Translations under genes and position numbers: made by a program
DNA from: Alkaliflexus imshenetskii DSM 15055
Lineage (GTDB): Bacteria; Bacteroidota; Bacteroidia; Bacteroidales; Marinilabiliaceae
NCBI RefSeq assembly: GCF_000517065.1
Contig: NZ_KI912105.1
Span: forward strand, 3,721,641 to 3,785,640
Reading direction: 5' to 3'
DNA length: 64,000 bases
The notes under the pieces: generated by a model
What the model was told of the DNA's origin: nothing
The model's database searches: none
Seen by the model: the letters and a program-made list of their open reading frames with translations, nothing else
Part shown: positions 1 to 8,806 of the stretch, one piece after another
Layout of the letters: every line of letters begins with the position of its first letter
Numbering within the stretch: position 1 is the first letter of the stretch

Positions 1-98
1 AGAACCATTTTAAGGGATACATCCAATGGTATCTGTGGTTAAAGAACCAAAAATAAATATGGGTTTTCTAAGCCTACTTAAAACACCAGTATAAAATA

Positions 99-129
99 AA
101 AATGGGATAGTAATAAACTATCCCATTTT
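99..129. terminator. Perfect 12-bp hairpin, likely bidirectional terminator
   Basis: AAAATGGGATAG, a 7-base loop, then CTATCCCATTTT. The arms are perfect complements with A and T tracts on both sides. It could end transcription entering from left of the window, or from the minus-strand gene at 297-569. I see no gene in bases 1-98 or 130-296. Confidence 0.7.
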
Positions 130-296
130 ACTCATACTGTATGTTTGTAAGATTTATTGCTGATAGGTTGCTCCCCAGCAGAGCCTATTTCCTCATCCAC
201 CTTACGACCTGAATATACCACATTAAAACAAAAAAGTCACCAACTATTATTTGCCACATTACCTCAAAAGGCAATTAAATGATATAGCGTATTCGA

Positions 297-569
297 TTAA
301 AAATCGTCGTCATCGTCGAAATCGTCGCTGAGGATATCATCAATATCATCTTCGTCGAAATCATCGTCGCCGAATTCGTCATCATCATCGAAATCGTCAA
401 AATCTTCGTCTTCAAAATCATCATCTTCATCTGTTTCGATTGGCAAATCGTCATCTTCATCCCAATCTAACTCTTCGTCTTCCATGAAATCATCGAGATT
501 TTCGTCTAATTCCGGTTCATCATCAAACCGGCTACGGATGTTTGTTTTACGTAATAGGCTCTTTTCCAT
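297..569 (-). CDS. Very acidic 90-aa protein of unknown function
   Basis: I do not recognise the family. After a short basic start (MEKSLLRKTNIRSRF) the protein is almost only Asp and Glu broken by Phe, Leu and Ile: 52 of 90 residues are acidic, with several DDDD/DDDDD runs. It has no signal peptide and no membrane segment and would be cytoplasmic and largely disordered. GAT/GAC/GAA codons are mixed, which argues against a pure trinucleotide-repeat artefact. It stands alone, with a hairpin 170 bases past its end and a long gene-free stretch upstream. Possible roles such as a DNA-mimic or a cation or protein buffer are guesses from composition only. Confidence 0.7.
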   Translation of the reverse strand: MEKSLLRKTNIRSRFDDEPELDENLDDFMEDEELDWDEDDDLPIETDEDDDFEDEDFDDFDDDDEFGDDDFDEDDIDDILSDDFDDDDDF

Positions 570-1215
570 GACTAATTAATATGAACATTTACAAATTCAA
601 ATATAGAGAAAGCTATGAATTGTTTGCAAGCATCAAACAATTTTATTGCTATTTTTTTTGCAAAAATGATTGTCCTAATCCTGCTATGGCAATCATTTGT
701 TTGGGCGTTTTCACCGACTAAATTACACTGTTTTTTACGCCTGAGATTCATATAGGGTTACTTTTTTCCGTTTTTTTATTGACGGTTTGTTATGTGTATT
801 GATATTCAGTTGTTAATGTGCCTGGCGATGGTGTTAATTGGATTTAATTTAAATTATGCAGCTACAAAACTGTACACCCATAACGCAAGTTGGTTTTAAT
901 GTGGTTAAATATGAATGATTTATTGAATTTTTTAAAGTTTATGATTTGTGCATTATTACATCAGGCAGTTTTAAATTTATTTGTTATTGATGATGAAAAT
1001 ATACGAATTAGATTATTTTTGTATGATAACCGTATAAATATGTAATATTTATGTAATGCGGTTTGATGTATCAGGGTTTTCCTTATGGTTTAATCCTCGT
1101 CGGGAAGTAATACCAGAACCGCATGTTCTTTATAGGTGGTGCAGAGTTGTAATAATAGTTACGGGCATCATGTTTTTCGCTGTTAATAAATAAACCAACC
1201 AATAATTGAATAATT
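570..1215. other. Gene-free AT-rich stretch
   Basis: This 646-base region lies between the divergent acidic-protein gene and the XRE-cupin gene. It is AT-rich and has stops in all frames. A TAnnTTTG-like element (TATTTTTG, 1014-1021) could be the -7 box for the gene at 1216, but no good -33 box sits at the usual spacing. I found no RNA gene or convincing repeat. Confidence 0.5.
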
Positions 1216-1779
1216 ATGAAACCAGGAGAGAAAATTCGCGCTCTGCGGGAAGAGAAAAAAATGGATGTTGCTGAAGTGGCTCAGCGGCTGCAATTAGATA
1301 GTAAGCAGCTGGATGATATTGAAAATGGCAGCTTGGCGCCTTCTCTGGGCGTTTTGATAAAACTGGCCAGAGTACTCGGTGTGCGTTTGGGAACTTTTTT
1401 AGACGATCAGGTGCGACCTGGGGCTGTGATTACGCGAAAAGGCGATGCCGATGCAACAATCAGTCTTTCCAGTTCGGAGTCATCAAAAAAGGAGAATCTC
1501 TCTTTCTTCAGTCTGGCCAAAGAGAAGGCTGACCGGCACATGGAGCCGTTTTTGGTGGAGATTAAACCTGGCGTGCCTTCAAATCCATTGGCTTCAACCC
1601 ACGAGGGCGAAGAGTTTATTTATGTGCTTCAGGGTTCGGTTTTGGTTACTTACGGTAAAGAGGAGCATCTGCTTAACGAGGGCGATAGCATCTATCTCGA
1701 TTCCATAGTGAAACATCAGTTGCACTCGGCCAATAATGAAAAGGCCCTCTTACTCGCTGTGGTTTATCTTCCTGTTTAA
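1216..1779 (+). CDS. XRE-family regulator with C-terminal cupin domain
   Basis: 187 aa. Residues about 4-62 form an XRE-type helix-turn-helix (GEKIRALREEKKMDVAEVAQ, then a second helix ending IENGSLAPSLGVLIKLAR). Residues about 105-187 form a cupin_2 barrel (HEGEEFIYVLQGSV, EGDSIYLDS, HQLHS). In this family the cupin senses a small ligand and the HTH binds DNA. The stop is only 10 bases before the acyl-CoA ligase, so the two are almost certainly cotranscribed and the regulator probably controls its own operon. The ligand is unknown; an acyl-CoA or fatty acid would fit the neighbour (inference). Confidence 0.9.
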   Translation: MKPGEKIRALREEKKMDVAEVAQRLQLDSKQLDDIENGSLAPSLGVLIKLARVLGVRLGTFLDDQVRPGAVITRKGDADATISLSSSESSKKENLSFFSLAKEKADRHMEPFLVEIKPGVPSNPLASTHEGEEFIYVLQGSVLVTYGKEEHLLNEGDSIYLDSIVKHQLHSANNEKALLLAVVYLPV

Positions 1780-1789
1780 TTGACTGATT

Positions 1790-3430
1790 ATGGAGTTACT
1801 TAACTATACATTGGGAGGAATGCTCGAAAAGTGGGCAACTGAGACTCCTGAAACCGATTTTATGGTTTATCCTGATAGGGGACTGCGGTTTTCGTATGCC
1901 GAGTTCAATAATCGGGTAAATGATTTGGCTAAAGGCTTGATTTCGATAGGTGTAAAACCCGGAGATAAAGTGGGCATCTGGGCCAATAATGTGCCCGACT
2001 GGCTCACCTTTATGTTTGCCACAGCCAAGATGGGAGCCATCCTTGTTACCGTCAATACCAACTACAAATTGTCGGAACTGGAGTATCTTATTAAAAATGC
2101 TGATTTGCAAACGCTTTGTATTATAGATGGTTACCGGGATAGTGATTACATCAATATGGTGTTTGAACTTGTTCCGGAGCTTAAAACATGCGAACGTGGG
2201 CATTTGAAATCAGAAAAGTTTCCCGTGTTAAAAAATGTGGTCTTTATTGGTCCACAGAAACACAGGGGAATGTACAACACACCTGAATTGTTGCTTTTAG
2301 GCAGTCAAACTGAGGACGATGTACTCAAAAATATTTCTGATGAAGTGGATTGCCATGATGTGGTAAACATGCAATACACTTCTGGTACCACCGGGTTTCC
2401 AAAAGGTGTGATGCTCACGCACTACAACATTTTGAATAACGGCTATTGTGTGGGCAGAAACATGAACTACACCAATAAAGACCGTTTGCTGGTATGTGTT
2501 CCTTTGTTCCATTGTTTTGGTTGTGTGCTGGCAGTATGTGCAATTGTTTCACATGGTGCCACCATGGTGTTTACCGAGGATTTTGACCCATTGCGGGTTT
2601 TGGCCGGTATCCAGAAAGAGAAATGTACTGCCGTGTATGGAGTGCCTACCATGTTTATCGCCGAGCTAAACCATCCCATGTTCGATATGTTCGACCTTTC
2701 CTCGCTTCGCACAGGAATTATGGCCGGTGCGCTTTGCCCTATCGAAACCATGCAGGAGGTAATGACTAAAATGAATTGTAAGGATATTATTATTGTGTAT
2801 GGTTTAACGGAAACATCACCGGGTATGACAGCCACCAGGGTGTTTGATACACCTGAAGTGAGAGCTACCACCGTGGGAACAAATCTGCCTTACGTGGAAG
2901 TTAAAGTGGTGAATCCGGAAACGGGAGTCGAGTGTGCACCAAACGAGCAGGGCGAAATATGTTGCAGAGGATACAATGTGATGAAGGGGTATTACAATAA
3001 CCCCGAAGCCACTGCTAAAACAATTGATAAGGATGGATGGCTCCATTCAGGAGATTTGGCTGTTCAAACAGAGGACGGATTTTATCGCATCACAGGCCGA
3101 ATCAAGGATATGATTATCCGTGGTGGAGAGAATATCTACCCTCGTGAGATTGAAAATTTTCTGTTTCAGTTGCCTCAGGTTGAATTGGTAGAAGTGGTCG
3201 GCATCCCTGACGAAAAGTATGGTGAAATAGTTGCTGCATTCGTTAAGAAGAAAACTGGTGCCAGCATTACCGAGGAGGAGATTCAGGAATATTGCAGAGG
3301 GAAAATTTCAAGATATAAAATTCCGAAACACATCTTTTTTGTGGATGATTTTCCAAAAACTGCCAGTGGTAAAATTCAAAAATACAAACTGCGCGAAATT
3401 GGTCAGCAACTAATTGAAGCCAAGGCATAA
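1790..3430 (+). CDS. AMP-binding acyl-CoA ligase (medium/long-chain fatty-acid type)
   Basis: 546 aa, full length for the ANL superfamily. Motifs in order: P-loop [16 protein letters not shown] near residue 197, YGLTETSPG, the hinge region [21 protein letters not shown] followed by [17 protein letters not shown], and the catalytic lysine in [15 protein letters not shown] near the C-terminus. It activates a carboxylate with ATP to an acyl-adenylate and then transfers it to CoA. The best guess is a fatty acid, but substrate choice cannot be read here. It is second in an operon with the XRE-cupin regulator and ends in a strong terminator hairpin. Confidence 0.92.
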   Translation: MELLNYTLGGMLEKWATETPETDFMVYPDRGLRFSYAEFNNRVNDLAKGLISIGVKPGDKVGIWANNVPDWLTFMFATAKMGAILVTVNTNYKLSELEYLIKNADLQTLCIIDGYRDSDYINMVFELVPELKTCERGHLKSEKFPVLKNVVFIGPQKHRGMYNTPELLLLGSQTEDDVLKNISDEVDCHDVVNMQYTSGTTGFPKGVMLTHYNILNNGYCVGRNMNYTNKDRLLVCVPLFHCFGCVLAVCAIVSHGATMVFTEDFDPLRVLAGIQKEKCTAVYGVPTMFIAELNHPMFDMFDLSSLRTGIMAGALCPIETMQEVMTKMNCKDIIIVYGLTETSPGMTATRVFDTPEVRATTVGTNLPYVEVKVVNPETGVECAPNEQGEICCRGYNVMKGYYNNPEATAKTIDKDGWLHSGDLAVQTEDGFYRITGRIKDMIIRGGENIYPREIENFLFQLPQVELVEVVGIPDEKYGEIVAAFVKKKTGASITEEEIQEYCRGKISRYKIPKHIFFVDDFPKTASGKIQKYKLREIGQQLIEAKA

Positions 3431-3452
3431 GTCGCTAATGCAATCCATTGTA

Positions 3453-3489
3453 AAAACCGCAAGCATCATCCTAACGAGCTTGCGGTTTT
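3453..3489 (+). terminator. Rho-independent terminator after the acyl-CoA ligase
   Basis: AAAACCGCAAGC, a 13-base loop, then GCTTGCGGTTTT, a perfect 12-bp stem followed by TATTTTT. It lies just past the ligase stop. The A tract on the other side means it may also serve the minus-strand DUF3820 gene. Confidence 0.85.
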
Positions 3490-3528
3490 ATTTTTAATCA
3501 CAGCACTAATGGGGGAGTGTTCACTGGC

Positions 3529-3774
3529 TTAAAACCTTTGTTGTTTAAGCGGTGTGAGCAGATATTCAAGACCGTTGAGTTTGATCTCATATAACGTATG
3601 TAACAACATGCCCAGTTTTCCGGGAGGAAACCCTTTTTGAGACATCCAAACAAGATATGGTTCCGGAATATTACACAAAATCTGACCTTTGTATTTCCCA
3701 AATGGCATGCGAACTGAAACCAATTCATTAAGTATGTTGCTGTTAAAACCGGGCTGCATCATTGCTTGTTCCAT
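3529..3774 (-). CDS. DUF3820 family small protein
   Basis: 81 aa from the ATG at 3774; an in-frame TTG at 3777 is the alternative start. It matches the DUF3820 (QSregVF-like) pattern: VRMPFGKYKGQ, LVWMSQKGFPPGKLG, then EIKLNGLEYLL and PL. Members are small cytoplasmic proteins, and the family has no established biochemical role that I can state. The ATG lies 5 bases after the aldo/keto reductase stop, so the genes are probably translationally coupled. Confidence 0.8.
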   Translation of the reverse strand: MEQAMMQPGFNSNILNELVSVRMPFGKYKGQILCNIPEPYLVWMSQKGFPPGKLGMLLHTLYEIKLNGLEYLLTPLKQQRF

Positions 3775-3779
3775 CAATG

Positions 3780-4613
3780 TTAGAAGTTAAAGTTATCAGG
3801 GTCGGCACCAATTCGTTGATTCCGATTCAGGGAGTCAATTACTACCATGTCTTCTGCGGTTATCTCAAAGTCAAAAATGTTGGCATTTTCAAGTATTCTC
3901 GATTTTCTGGAACTTTTTGGGATGGTGATAATACCTTTTTGAAGGTTCCATCGCAGAACGAGCTGTGCTTCGGTTTTGTAATATTTTTGAGACAGCTGTG
4001 TTAATTCAGCAACCTCAGTTACCTGTCCCTGCATTAGCGGACTCCATGCTTCCGGCACAATGCCATTGCTAAAGCAGGTGTTAATGAGTTCTGGTTGGGT
4101 CAGATATGGATGATATTCGATCTGGTTTATCGCAGGTACTATTTTAGCTGTTGAAAGCAAATCCTCGAGGTGGTGTACCAAAAAATTGCTTACACCAATT
4201 GCCTTTATTTTGCCCTCCTCGTAGAGTGTTTCCAGCGCGCGGTAAGTTTCCTTATATTTTCCTTTTACAGGCCAATGTACCAAAAAGAGGTCAAGATAGC
4301 TGAGATCCAGTTTTACCAGTGAGGCGTGAAAGGCTTTGATGGTAGAATCATATCCCTGATCTGAGTTCCACACTTTGCTGGTAACAAATATCTCTTTGCG
4401 ATCCACTTCTGATTGGCGAATGGCTTGTCCCACACCGCGCTCATTCTGATAGATGGCTGCCGTATCAATATGACGGTAACCGGCCTCGAGTGCAAAGGAG
4501 ACAGAATCTATCACTTCCTGTCCATCTTCTGCTTTAAAAACGCCAAGACCAAAATATGGCATCTCCACACCATTGTTAAGTGTGACGGTTCCTTTTATAT
4601 CTGTTATTTTCAT
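3780..4613 (-). CDS. Aldo/keto reductase
   Basis: 277 aa, normal family length. The catalytic tetrad is visible: Asp and Tyr in HIDTAAIYQNE, Lys in VTSKVW, His in LFLVHWP. The NADPH-binding end has IPKSSRKSRILENANIFDFE. It reduces an aldehyde or ketone with NADPH in the cytoplasm. The sequence resembles the 2,5-diketo-gluconate reductase/AKR5 branch, but the substrate is not determined. It is first in a two-gene unit with the DUF3820 gene. Confidence 0.9.
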   Translation of the reverse strand: MKITDIKGTVTLNNGVEMPYFGLGVFKAEDGQEVIDSVSFALEAGYRHIDTAAIYQNERGVGQAIRQSEVDRKEIFVTSKVWNSDQGYDSTIKAFHASLVKLDLSYLDLFLVHWPVKGKYKETYRALETLYEEGKIKAIGVSNFLVHHLEDLLSTAKIVPAINQIEYHPYLTQPELINTCFSNGIVPEAWSPLMQGQVTEVAELTQLSQKYYKTEAQLVLRWNLQKGIITIPKSSRKSRILENANIFDFEITAEDMVVIDSLNRNQRIGADPDNFNF

Positions 4614-4767
4614 TCGTGTTATTTTTAAGTTATTGGCTTCATTCTTTTATCTGCGTCGAAGAGGTAAAGAGTTGGATGTAGATAAGTTATACCGGATTTG
4701 TAAACGATGCACCCTGAACAGATGAAAACCCAAATGCTCTCTGATTATTGTATATAAAATTAACAAA

Positions 4768-4796
4768 AAAACCGACCCTTTCAAAAGGTCGGTTTT
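4768..4796 (-). terminator. Terminator of the doxX gene
   Basis: AAAACCGACC, a 9-base loop, then GGTCGGTTTT. On the minus strand the stem is followed by a run of Ts, as expected for the end of the DoxX gene 22 bases away. Confidence 0.85.
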
Positions 4797-4817
4797 AATA
4801 ACAATAAGTCTTTGAAA

Positions 4818-5240
4818 CTATTTCTTCGAAATCATAGCATCAAGCGAATATTTGCCTGAATTCAGGAAGAATGTGCCGAGGAATCCAAGGAGAAACAAAA
4901 GCGCCATTTCTTTGGAGCCACCACCTGCTGCACTTGCCATAAATAACGGGTCAGAAAAATGTACAACGAATGCTGCAACGCCCATGGTGAAAATAATGGG
5001 CACCGATGCCAAACGTGTTTTTAAGCCCACTATTACAAGAATAGCAGCCAAAAACTCGGCGAAAATCGCGAGTATCAGATTTATGGTAGGACTTACACCA
5101 AATAGGGCAGGGAATGCCACATTTCCGCTTAGTAGCATCTGTAGTTTCCCTAAACCGTGGCCAAAGGCCATGAAAAATCCAAAGCCTACACGCAAAACAA
5201 GCGCGGCAAGATCTTTCTCATTTTTTATAAAAATTCCCAT
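4818..5240 (-). CDS. DoxX family membrane protein
   Basis: 140 aa with four predicted transmembrane helices: around ALVLRVGFGFFMAFGHGLGK, INLILAIFAEFLAAILVIVGL, VPIIFTMGVAAFVVHF and MALLFLLGFLGTFFL. The start LAALVLRVGFG and the GHGLGKL segment are typical of DoxX/DoxD-like proteins. These inner-membrane proteins are linked to quinone or thiol redox metabolism, but this member's function is unknown. It is monocistronic, with its own terminator and an inverted repeat in its upstream region. Confidence 0.85.
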   Translation of the reverse strand: MGIFIKNEKDLAALVLRVGFGFFMAFGHGLGKLQMLLSGNVAFPALFGVSPTINLILAIFAEFLAAILVIVGLKTRLASVPIIFTMGVAAFVVHFSDPLFMASAAGGGSKEMALLFLLGFLGTFFLNSGKYSLDAMISKK

Positions 5241-5249
5241 AATTGAAAC

Positions 5250-5299
5250 GTTTAATGTTTTGTTTGCATTTGTTTACTTTGCAATATTGAACATTAAAC
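5250..5299. repeat. Inverted repeat upstream of doxX
   Basis: GTTTAATGTT (5250-5259) and AACATTAAAC (5290-5299) are perfect 10-base inverted arms separated by 30 bases, starting 10 bases upstream of the DoxX ATG. Arms this far apart suggest two facing operator half-sites rather than a simple hairpin; no binder is known. Confidence 0.45.
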
Positions 5300-5328
5300 A
5301 ATACCCGCACAGAAATGTTCAGAAGGGG

Positions 5329-5808
5329 TTATTTCTCCGGCCAGATGTAGGCCTCTTCATCTTCATCCCAAAATGGCCCCCATTGAATTTCTGTAAGCAG
5401 GCCCTCTTCAAACCAGAGGTTTAAACTTACTTCTGCAATGCTACCTACTTCCTGTTCCACTTCATTTTCGTCGGCTACAGAGTCCAGTTCCAATTCGCCA
5501 AGTTCCATAAGTTCAACTTGTTGAAGCACTTCCTCCTGGCTTAAGCCAATGAGATCGATTCCTTCAAACAGATACTCTGGAGAACTTACTGCCAGCGATG
5601 TCAGGCGCCAGTCATCCAACTCATCAAAAGTAGCTGATAGCTCCAACTCATCATAATGCCATGCTTCTGATTTGCCATCCTCTTCATCTTCAGGGGTAAA
5701 CTCTTCCACCTCACTGGGTTCGCCAATCTGCATTTTCATTTCCTGACGCGTCATCCCAAAACGGATGCCGTCTAGGCCAGTTCCTAGTTTCACGTTTTTC
5801 TTTTCCAT
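5329..5808 (-). CDS. Acidic conserved hypothetical protein
   Basis: 159 aa, cytoplasmic, no signal or membrane segment, rich in Glu and Asp. I do not recognise a named family. The N-terminus (LDGIRFGMTRQEMKMQIGEP) has the GMT-x-E-x(4)-GEP pattern also seen in BamE/SmpA-like folds. A weaker second copy (GIDLIGLSQEEVLQQVEL) follows near residue 88, suggesting an internal duplication. The C-terminus ends with several Trp and acidic residues. It lies alone between doxX and arfB on the same strand. Confidence 0.75.
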   Translation of the reverse strand: MEKKNVKLGTGLDGIRFGMTRQEMKMQIGEPSEVEEFTPEDEEDGKSEAWHYDELELSATFDELDDWRLTSLAVSSPEYLFEGIDLIGLSQEEVLQQVELMELGELELDSVADENEVEQEVGSIAEVSLNLWFEEGLLTEIQWGPFWDEDEEAYIWPEK

Positions 5809-5919
5809 ATTATTAGTTGTGTTGTTAAGGTTCAGATTACAGTGTCTTTTGATGTCGTTTCACTATGTCTATCCCTCTGTTTATCTTATGTCTGTTCTGA
5901 TACTTAATTATCTGATGGT

Positions 5920-6336
5920 TTAAAAATCCCTTTTTCGCATCAATTTCTTTTCAGCAATTTTGCGCTTTGATTCCAGGCGTTTCAGCTTTGAAATTCTTGT
6001 GGGTTTTGTTTTTGTCCTGTTTTTTACCGGCTTAAGGCAGGTTGATATTAAGTCGTAAAACTTCTGTATTACCAACTGTTTGTTTGCTATTTGTGAACGG
6101 CTTTCCTGACAAGTCAAAATCAATTGACCTTCTGAGTTGATGCGGTTTTTTAATTTATGTTGTAACGTCTCCTTTTCTGCTTCATTCAACCATTTTGAAT
6201 CTTGTATCGAAAACCTCAGCTCGATGCGTGAACTCACCTTGTTTACATGCTGTCCTCCGGCACCTGAGCTTCGGGATGCCGAAAATACGAATTCATCTGT
6301 GAAATCTCTTTCTGAAAGAGGGATTAATATTTTCAT
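5920..6336 (-). CDS. arfB: ArfB-type peptidyl-tRNA hydrolase (ribosome rescue)
   Basis: 138 aa. The N-terminal domain has the release-factor GGQ motif in SSGAGGQHVNKVSSRIELRF. The C-terminal tail is strongly basic (KLKRLESKRKIAEKKLMRKR) and in the family enters the mRNA channel of stalled ribosomes. It hydrolyses peptidyl-tRNA on non-stop complexes. Length and tail match ArfB/YaeJ rather than RF1/RF2. Confidence 0.92.
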   Translation of the reverse strand: MKILIPLSERDFTDEFVFSASRSSGAGGQHVNKVSSRIELRFSIQDSKWLNEAEKETLQHKLKNRINSEGQLILTCQESRSQIANKQLVIQKFYDLISTCLKPVKNRTKTKPTRISKLKRLESKRKIAEKKLMRKRDF

Positions 6337-6527
6337 TTTTTCTTGTTCTAAACCTAAGATACGCTTTTTTTAATAATCATCGGGCATTAAAAGGAAAACT
6401 AATCATGCAAATCTCTTTTTTTGTTGGCATCTTTGCAAACAATAGGATTACAAAAAGAGTTGCTATCTCGTGTTTTCCGATGCCTCAGTGTCGGGTATTG
6501 AGTAATGAATTTATGGATATTTGAATT

Positions 6528-6815
6528 ATGGTTACAATAGTTGGGTCGATTGCGGCTTTGCTAACTACCTCAGCAATGTTTCCGCAGGCTTATAAGATTA
6601 TCAGGAGTAGAAATGTGGAAAGTATATCATTGTCAATGTACATCACCAACACATTGGGCATAATTATGTGGCTGACTTATGGTATTTTGCTCGGAAATAT
6701 GATATTGATTGTTACAAATATAGTGGCGTTTATTCCGGCATCTACCATATTAATCTTAAAATTATCGCTCTCCAGAAATTCTTTAAAAACTGCTGACCAA
6801 AAGGTTGATTTTTAA
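6528..6815 (+). CDS. SemiSWEET family sugar transporter
   Basis: 95 aa with three transmembrane helices and the PQ-loop motif MFPQAYKIIRSRNVESIS near residue 18. Bacterial SemiSWEETs are half-size homologues of SWEET carriers that dimerise and move sugars down a gradient across the inner membrane. The specific sugar is unknown. Neighbours give no clue; the gene appears monocistronic. Confidence 0.88.
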   Translation: MVTIVGSIAALLTTSAMFPQAYKIIRSRNVESISLSMYITNTLGIIMWLTYGILLGNMILIVTNIVAFIPASTILILKLSLSRNSLKTADQKVDF

Positions 6816-6978
6816 TGTCAGCGTTTGTATGAAGATATTATGAATGTTGCTGATGCGAATCAGCTTTCCTGAATCAAACTTGTACTCGGGCACTCTGTTT
6901 TACTTCGTCAGTATTACACAAAAAATATAGAACTTCATGTTTTTCTTTACTCTGATATAAGTTAAAATTATTCCAAAG

Positions 6979-8265
6979 ATGAATCGTTTAAAGAGTAACT
7001 ACTTACTTATCCTTGTTTTTTTTCTTGTCTCTTCCTGTAAGGTACAATATGGTTCGCTATCGGCTTTTTTAAGTTCAACTGCAGCGTTCCAGTTTGAGGC
7101 CATTGAATCTGCGCCCGGTTTTGAATCTTCGTGGCTTGTGTGGGTTGAGCAACCAATAGATCATCATAATCCATCTGCCGGAACCTTTCGGCAAAGGGTA
7201 TGGTTGTCGCATTTAAATATGGAGGCGCCGGTGGTGATGGTTGCCGAAGGATATTGGGCTCCTGCAAACTATATCACAGAGTTGGCCGGTTTGTTGAGTG
7301 CAAATCAAATCATCGTTGAACATCGTTATTTTGGGGAGTCTGTACCCGAATCTGTGAACTGGAAATATCTCACTGCTGACCAGGCGGCGCGTGATCATGA
7401 GCGCATCATTCAATTGTTTAAGGATATGTACAGAGGGCGATGGGTAACAACAGGGATAAGCAAAGGAGGGCAGGCTGCGTTGATTCACAGAGTGCTTTAC
7501 CCAAAATCGGTAAATGCCACGGTGACATATGTGGCTCCGTTTAATCTGTCACGCGACGATGACCGGCTCATTGATTTCTTTCAGAGGGTGCCATCAGCCG
7601 AAATTCAAAACAGAATAGAAAGATTTCAGCTTGAGGTTTTGAAACGCCGACGCGAAATACTACCACTTTTTATTGATTTTGCACGTGAAAAAGGAATGAG
7701 GTTCCCAATGGGGTATGAGGCTGCTTTTGAGCTGGCCGTGCTCGAGTATCCCTTCAGTCTCTTTCAATGGTGTGTGCCGGTGGAACACATTCCTGCTACA
7801 AATGGGACTGCCCGTGAATTGCTCGATGGGCTTTATCGGGGCATAGACTTTAGTTATTTTTCTGAAGAAGAGGGTGTTCGGATGGCGCCGTTTTTTTATC
7901 AGGCCTATACCGAGTTGGGCTATTATGGCTATTTGGCTACACCACTAAAGTCTCATCTACACCATTTTAATACCGATACCATAAGTAGTGATTTCTTTCT
8001 TAATCCGGAATGGGAAACACCACACTTTAATAGTACCTTTGTGGAAAATATCCTTACCCAGTTGCACCGAAAAGATCCAAAGGTTTTGCATATTACCGGA
8101 GCGTTGGATCCCTGGAGTGCTACAGCCCCAAATATAAGTGGTTTGCGTAACAATGTGCGGATTGAAGATCCCAATGGTTGTCATCTCACACGAATCAATA
8201 CCTTACCCGATTCTCTTCGCCAGGAAGCAATTTCTTTGCTTAAAGAATGGGTTTTTATGCGGTAA
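6979..8265 (+). CDS. S37 family tripeptidyl aminopeptidase, lipoprotein
   Basis: 428 aa. The N-terminus is a lipoprotein signal (LILVFFLVSSC, lipidated Cys20), so it is membrane-anchored in the periplasm or on the surface. The body matches the PS-10/S37 peptidase family with an alpha/beta-hydrolase fold: WVEQPIDHHNP, VEHRYFGES, nucleophile Ser in GISKGGQ near residue 160, Asp in TGALDPWSA and His in NGCHLTRI. Family members release tripeptides from N-termini. It probably takes part in peptide scavenging. Confidence 0.88.
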   Translation: MNRLKSNYLLILVFFLVSSCKVQYGSLSAFLSSTAAFQFEAIESAPGFESSWLVWVEQPIDHHNPSAGTFRQRVWLSHLNMEAPVVMVAEGYWAPANYITELAGLLSANQIIVEHRYFGESVPESVNWKYLTADQAARDHERIIQLFKDMYRGRWVTTGISKGGQAALIHRVLYPKSVNATVTYVAPFNLSRDDDRLIDFFQRVPSAEIQNRIERFQLEVLKRRREILPLFIDFAREKGMRFPMGYEAAFELAVLEYPFSLFQWCVPVEHIPATNGTARELLDGLYRGIDFSYFSEEEGVRMAPFFYQAYTELGYYGYLATPLKSHLHHFNTDTISSDFFLNPEWETPHFNSTFVENILTQLHRKDPKVLHITGALDPWSATAPNISGLRNNVRIEDPNGCHLTRINTLPDSLRQEAISLLKEWVFMR

Positions 8266-8363
8266 TTTTTTATATTTGATATTGACAGTTTTGTTTTTTT
8301 TGAGTGATTGTGCTTATTTAAAAGGCTTTCAATGATTTAAATACTCATTTGGAGTTTCGCTTT

Positions 8364-8398
8364 TTTGAATCAGTCACTCATGTAAATACATAATTTTG
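8364..8398 (+). promoter_or_regulatory. Bacteroidota-type promoter
   Basis: TTTG at 8364-8367 and TAATTTTG (TAnnTTTG) at 8391-8398, 23 bases apart. The predicted start of transcription is about 20 bases before the ATG at 8426. Confidence 0.5.
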
Positions 8399-8425
8399 TA
8401 AAAATTATAATTTAAAATAAGAAGT

Positions 8426-8716
8426 ATGGCAAGCGTTCGTTCTTTAAAAAAGGATATCAATTTTCTCGCATCTGAATTGGTTACTCAAGCATATCTCGGA
8501 CAGATTTTGTTTAAGGATACAACCGAAGATGAGCTTATTAATACCATAACCGAAGCGTTGGAGTTCAGAAATTCTCTGATTGCACGTGCCAATCATCCTG
8601 ATGGAAAGGACAATCCAAAACTTGTGAAAAGCTATTACCAGAAAGTTAGAAAAGACATGGTAGAGCGCTTTTCAGAGTTGTTTGACAAGCATGGCAAGCA
8701 GATAGAGTCAAATTAA
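8426..8716 (+). CDS. Conserved hypothetical protein, 96 aa
   Basis: Small, highly helical, charged cytoplasmic protein without signal or membrane segment. I do not recognise a named family, though it has the look of a conserved Bacteroidales housekeeping protein (basic start ASVRSLKKDINFLASELV; C-terminus KSYYQKVRKDMVERFSEL). It has its own promoter and its own strong terminator, so it is a monocistronic, probably well-expressed gene. Confidence 0.82.
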   Translation: MASVRSLKKDINFLASELVTQAYLGQILFKDTTEDELINTITEALEFRNSLIARANHPDGKDNPKLVKSYYQKVRKDMVERFSELFDKHGKQIESN

Positions 8717-8748
8717 TCAGAGTGTGGATTGGCTCGCAATAATATATC

Positions 8749-8787
8749 AAAAGGTCACAGCATCCAATGTTGTGGCCTTTTGTTTTT
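8749..8787 (+). terminator. Terminator after the 96-aa gene
   Basis: AAAAGGTCACA..., loop, ...TGTGGCCTTTT followed by GTTTTT. The stem is 11 bp with one G-T pair, 32 bases past the stop codon. Confidence 0.8.
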
Positions 8788-8806
8788 AATCTGAAAAATA
8801 TTTACA

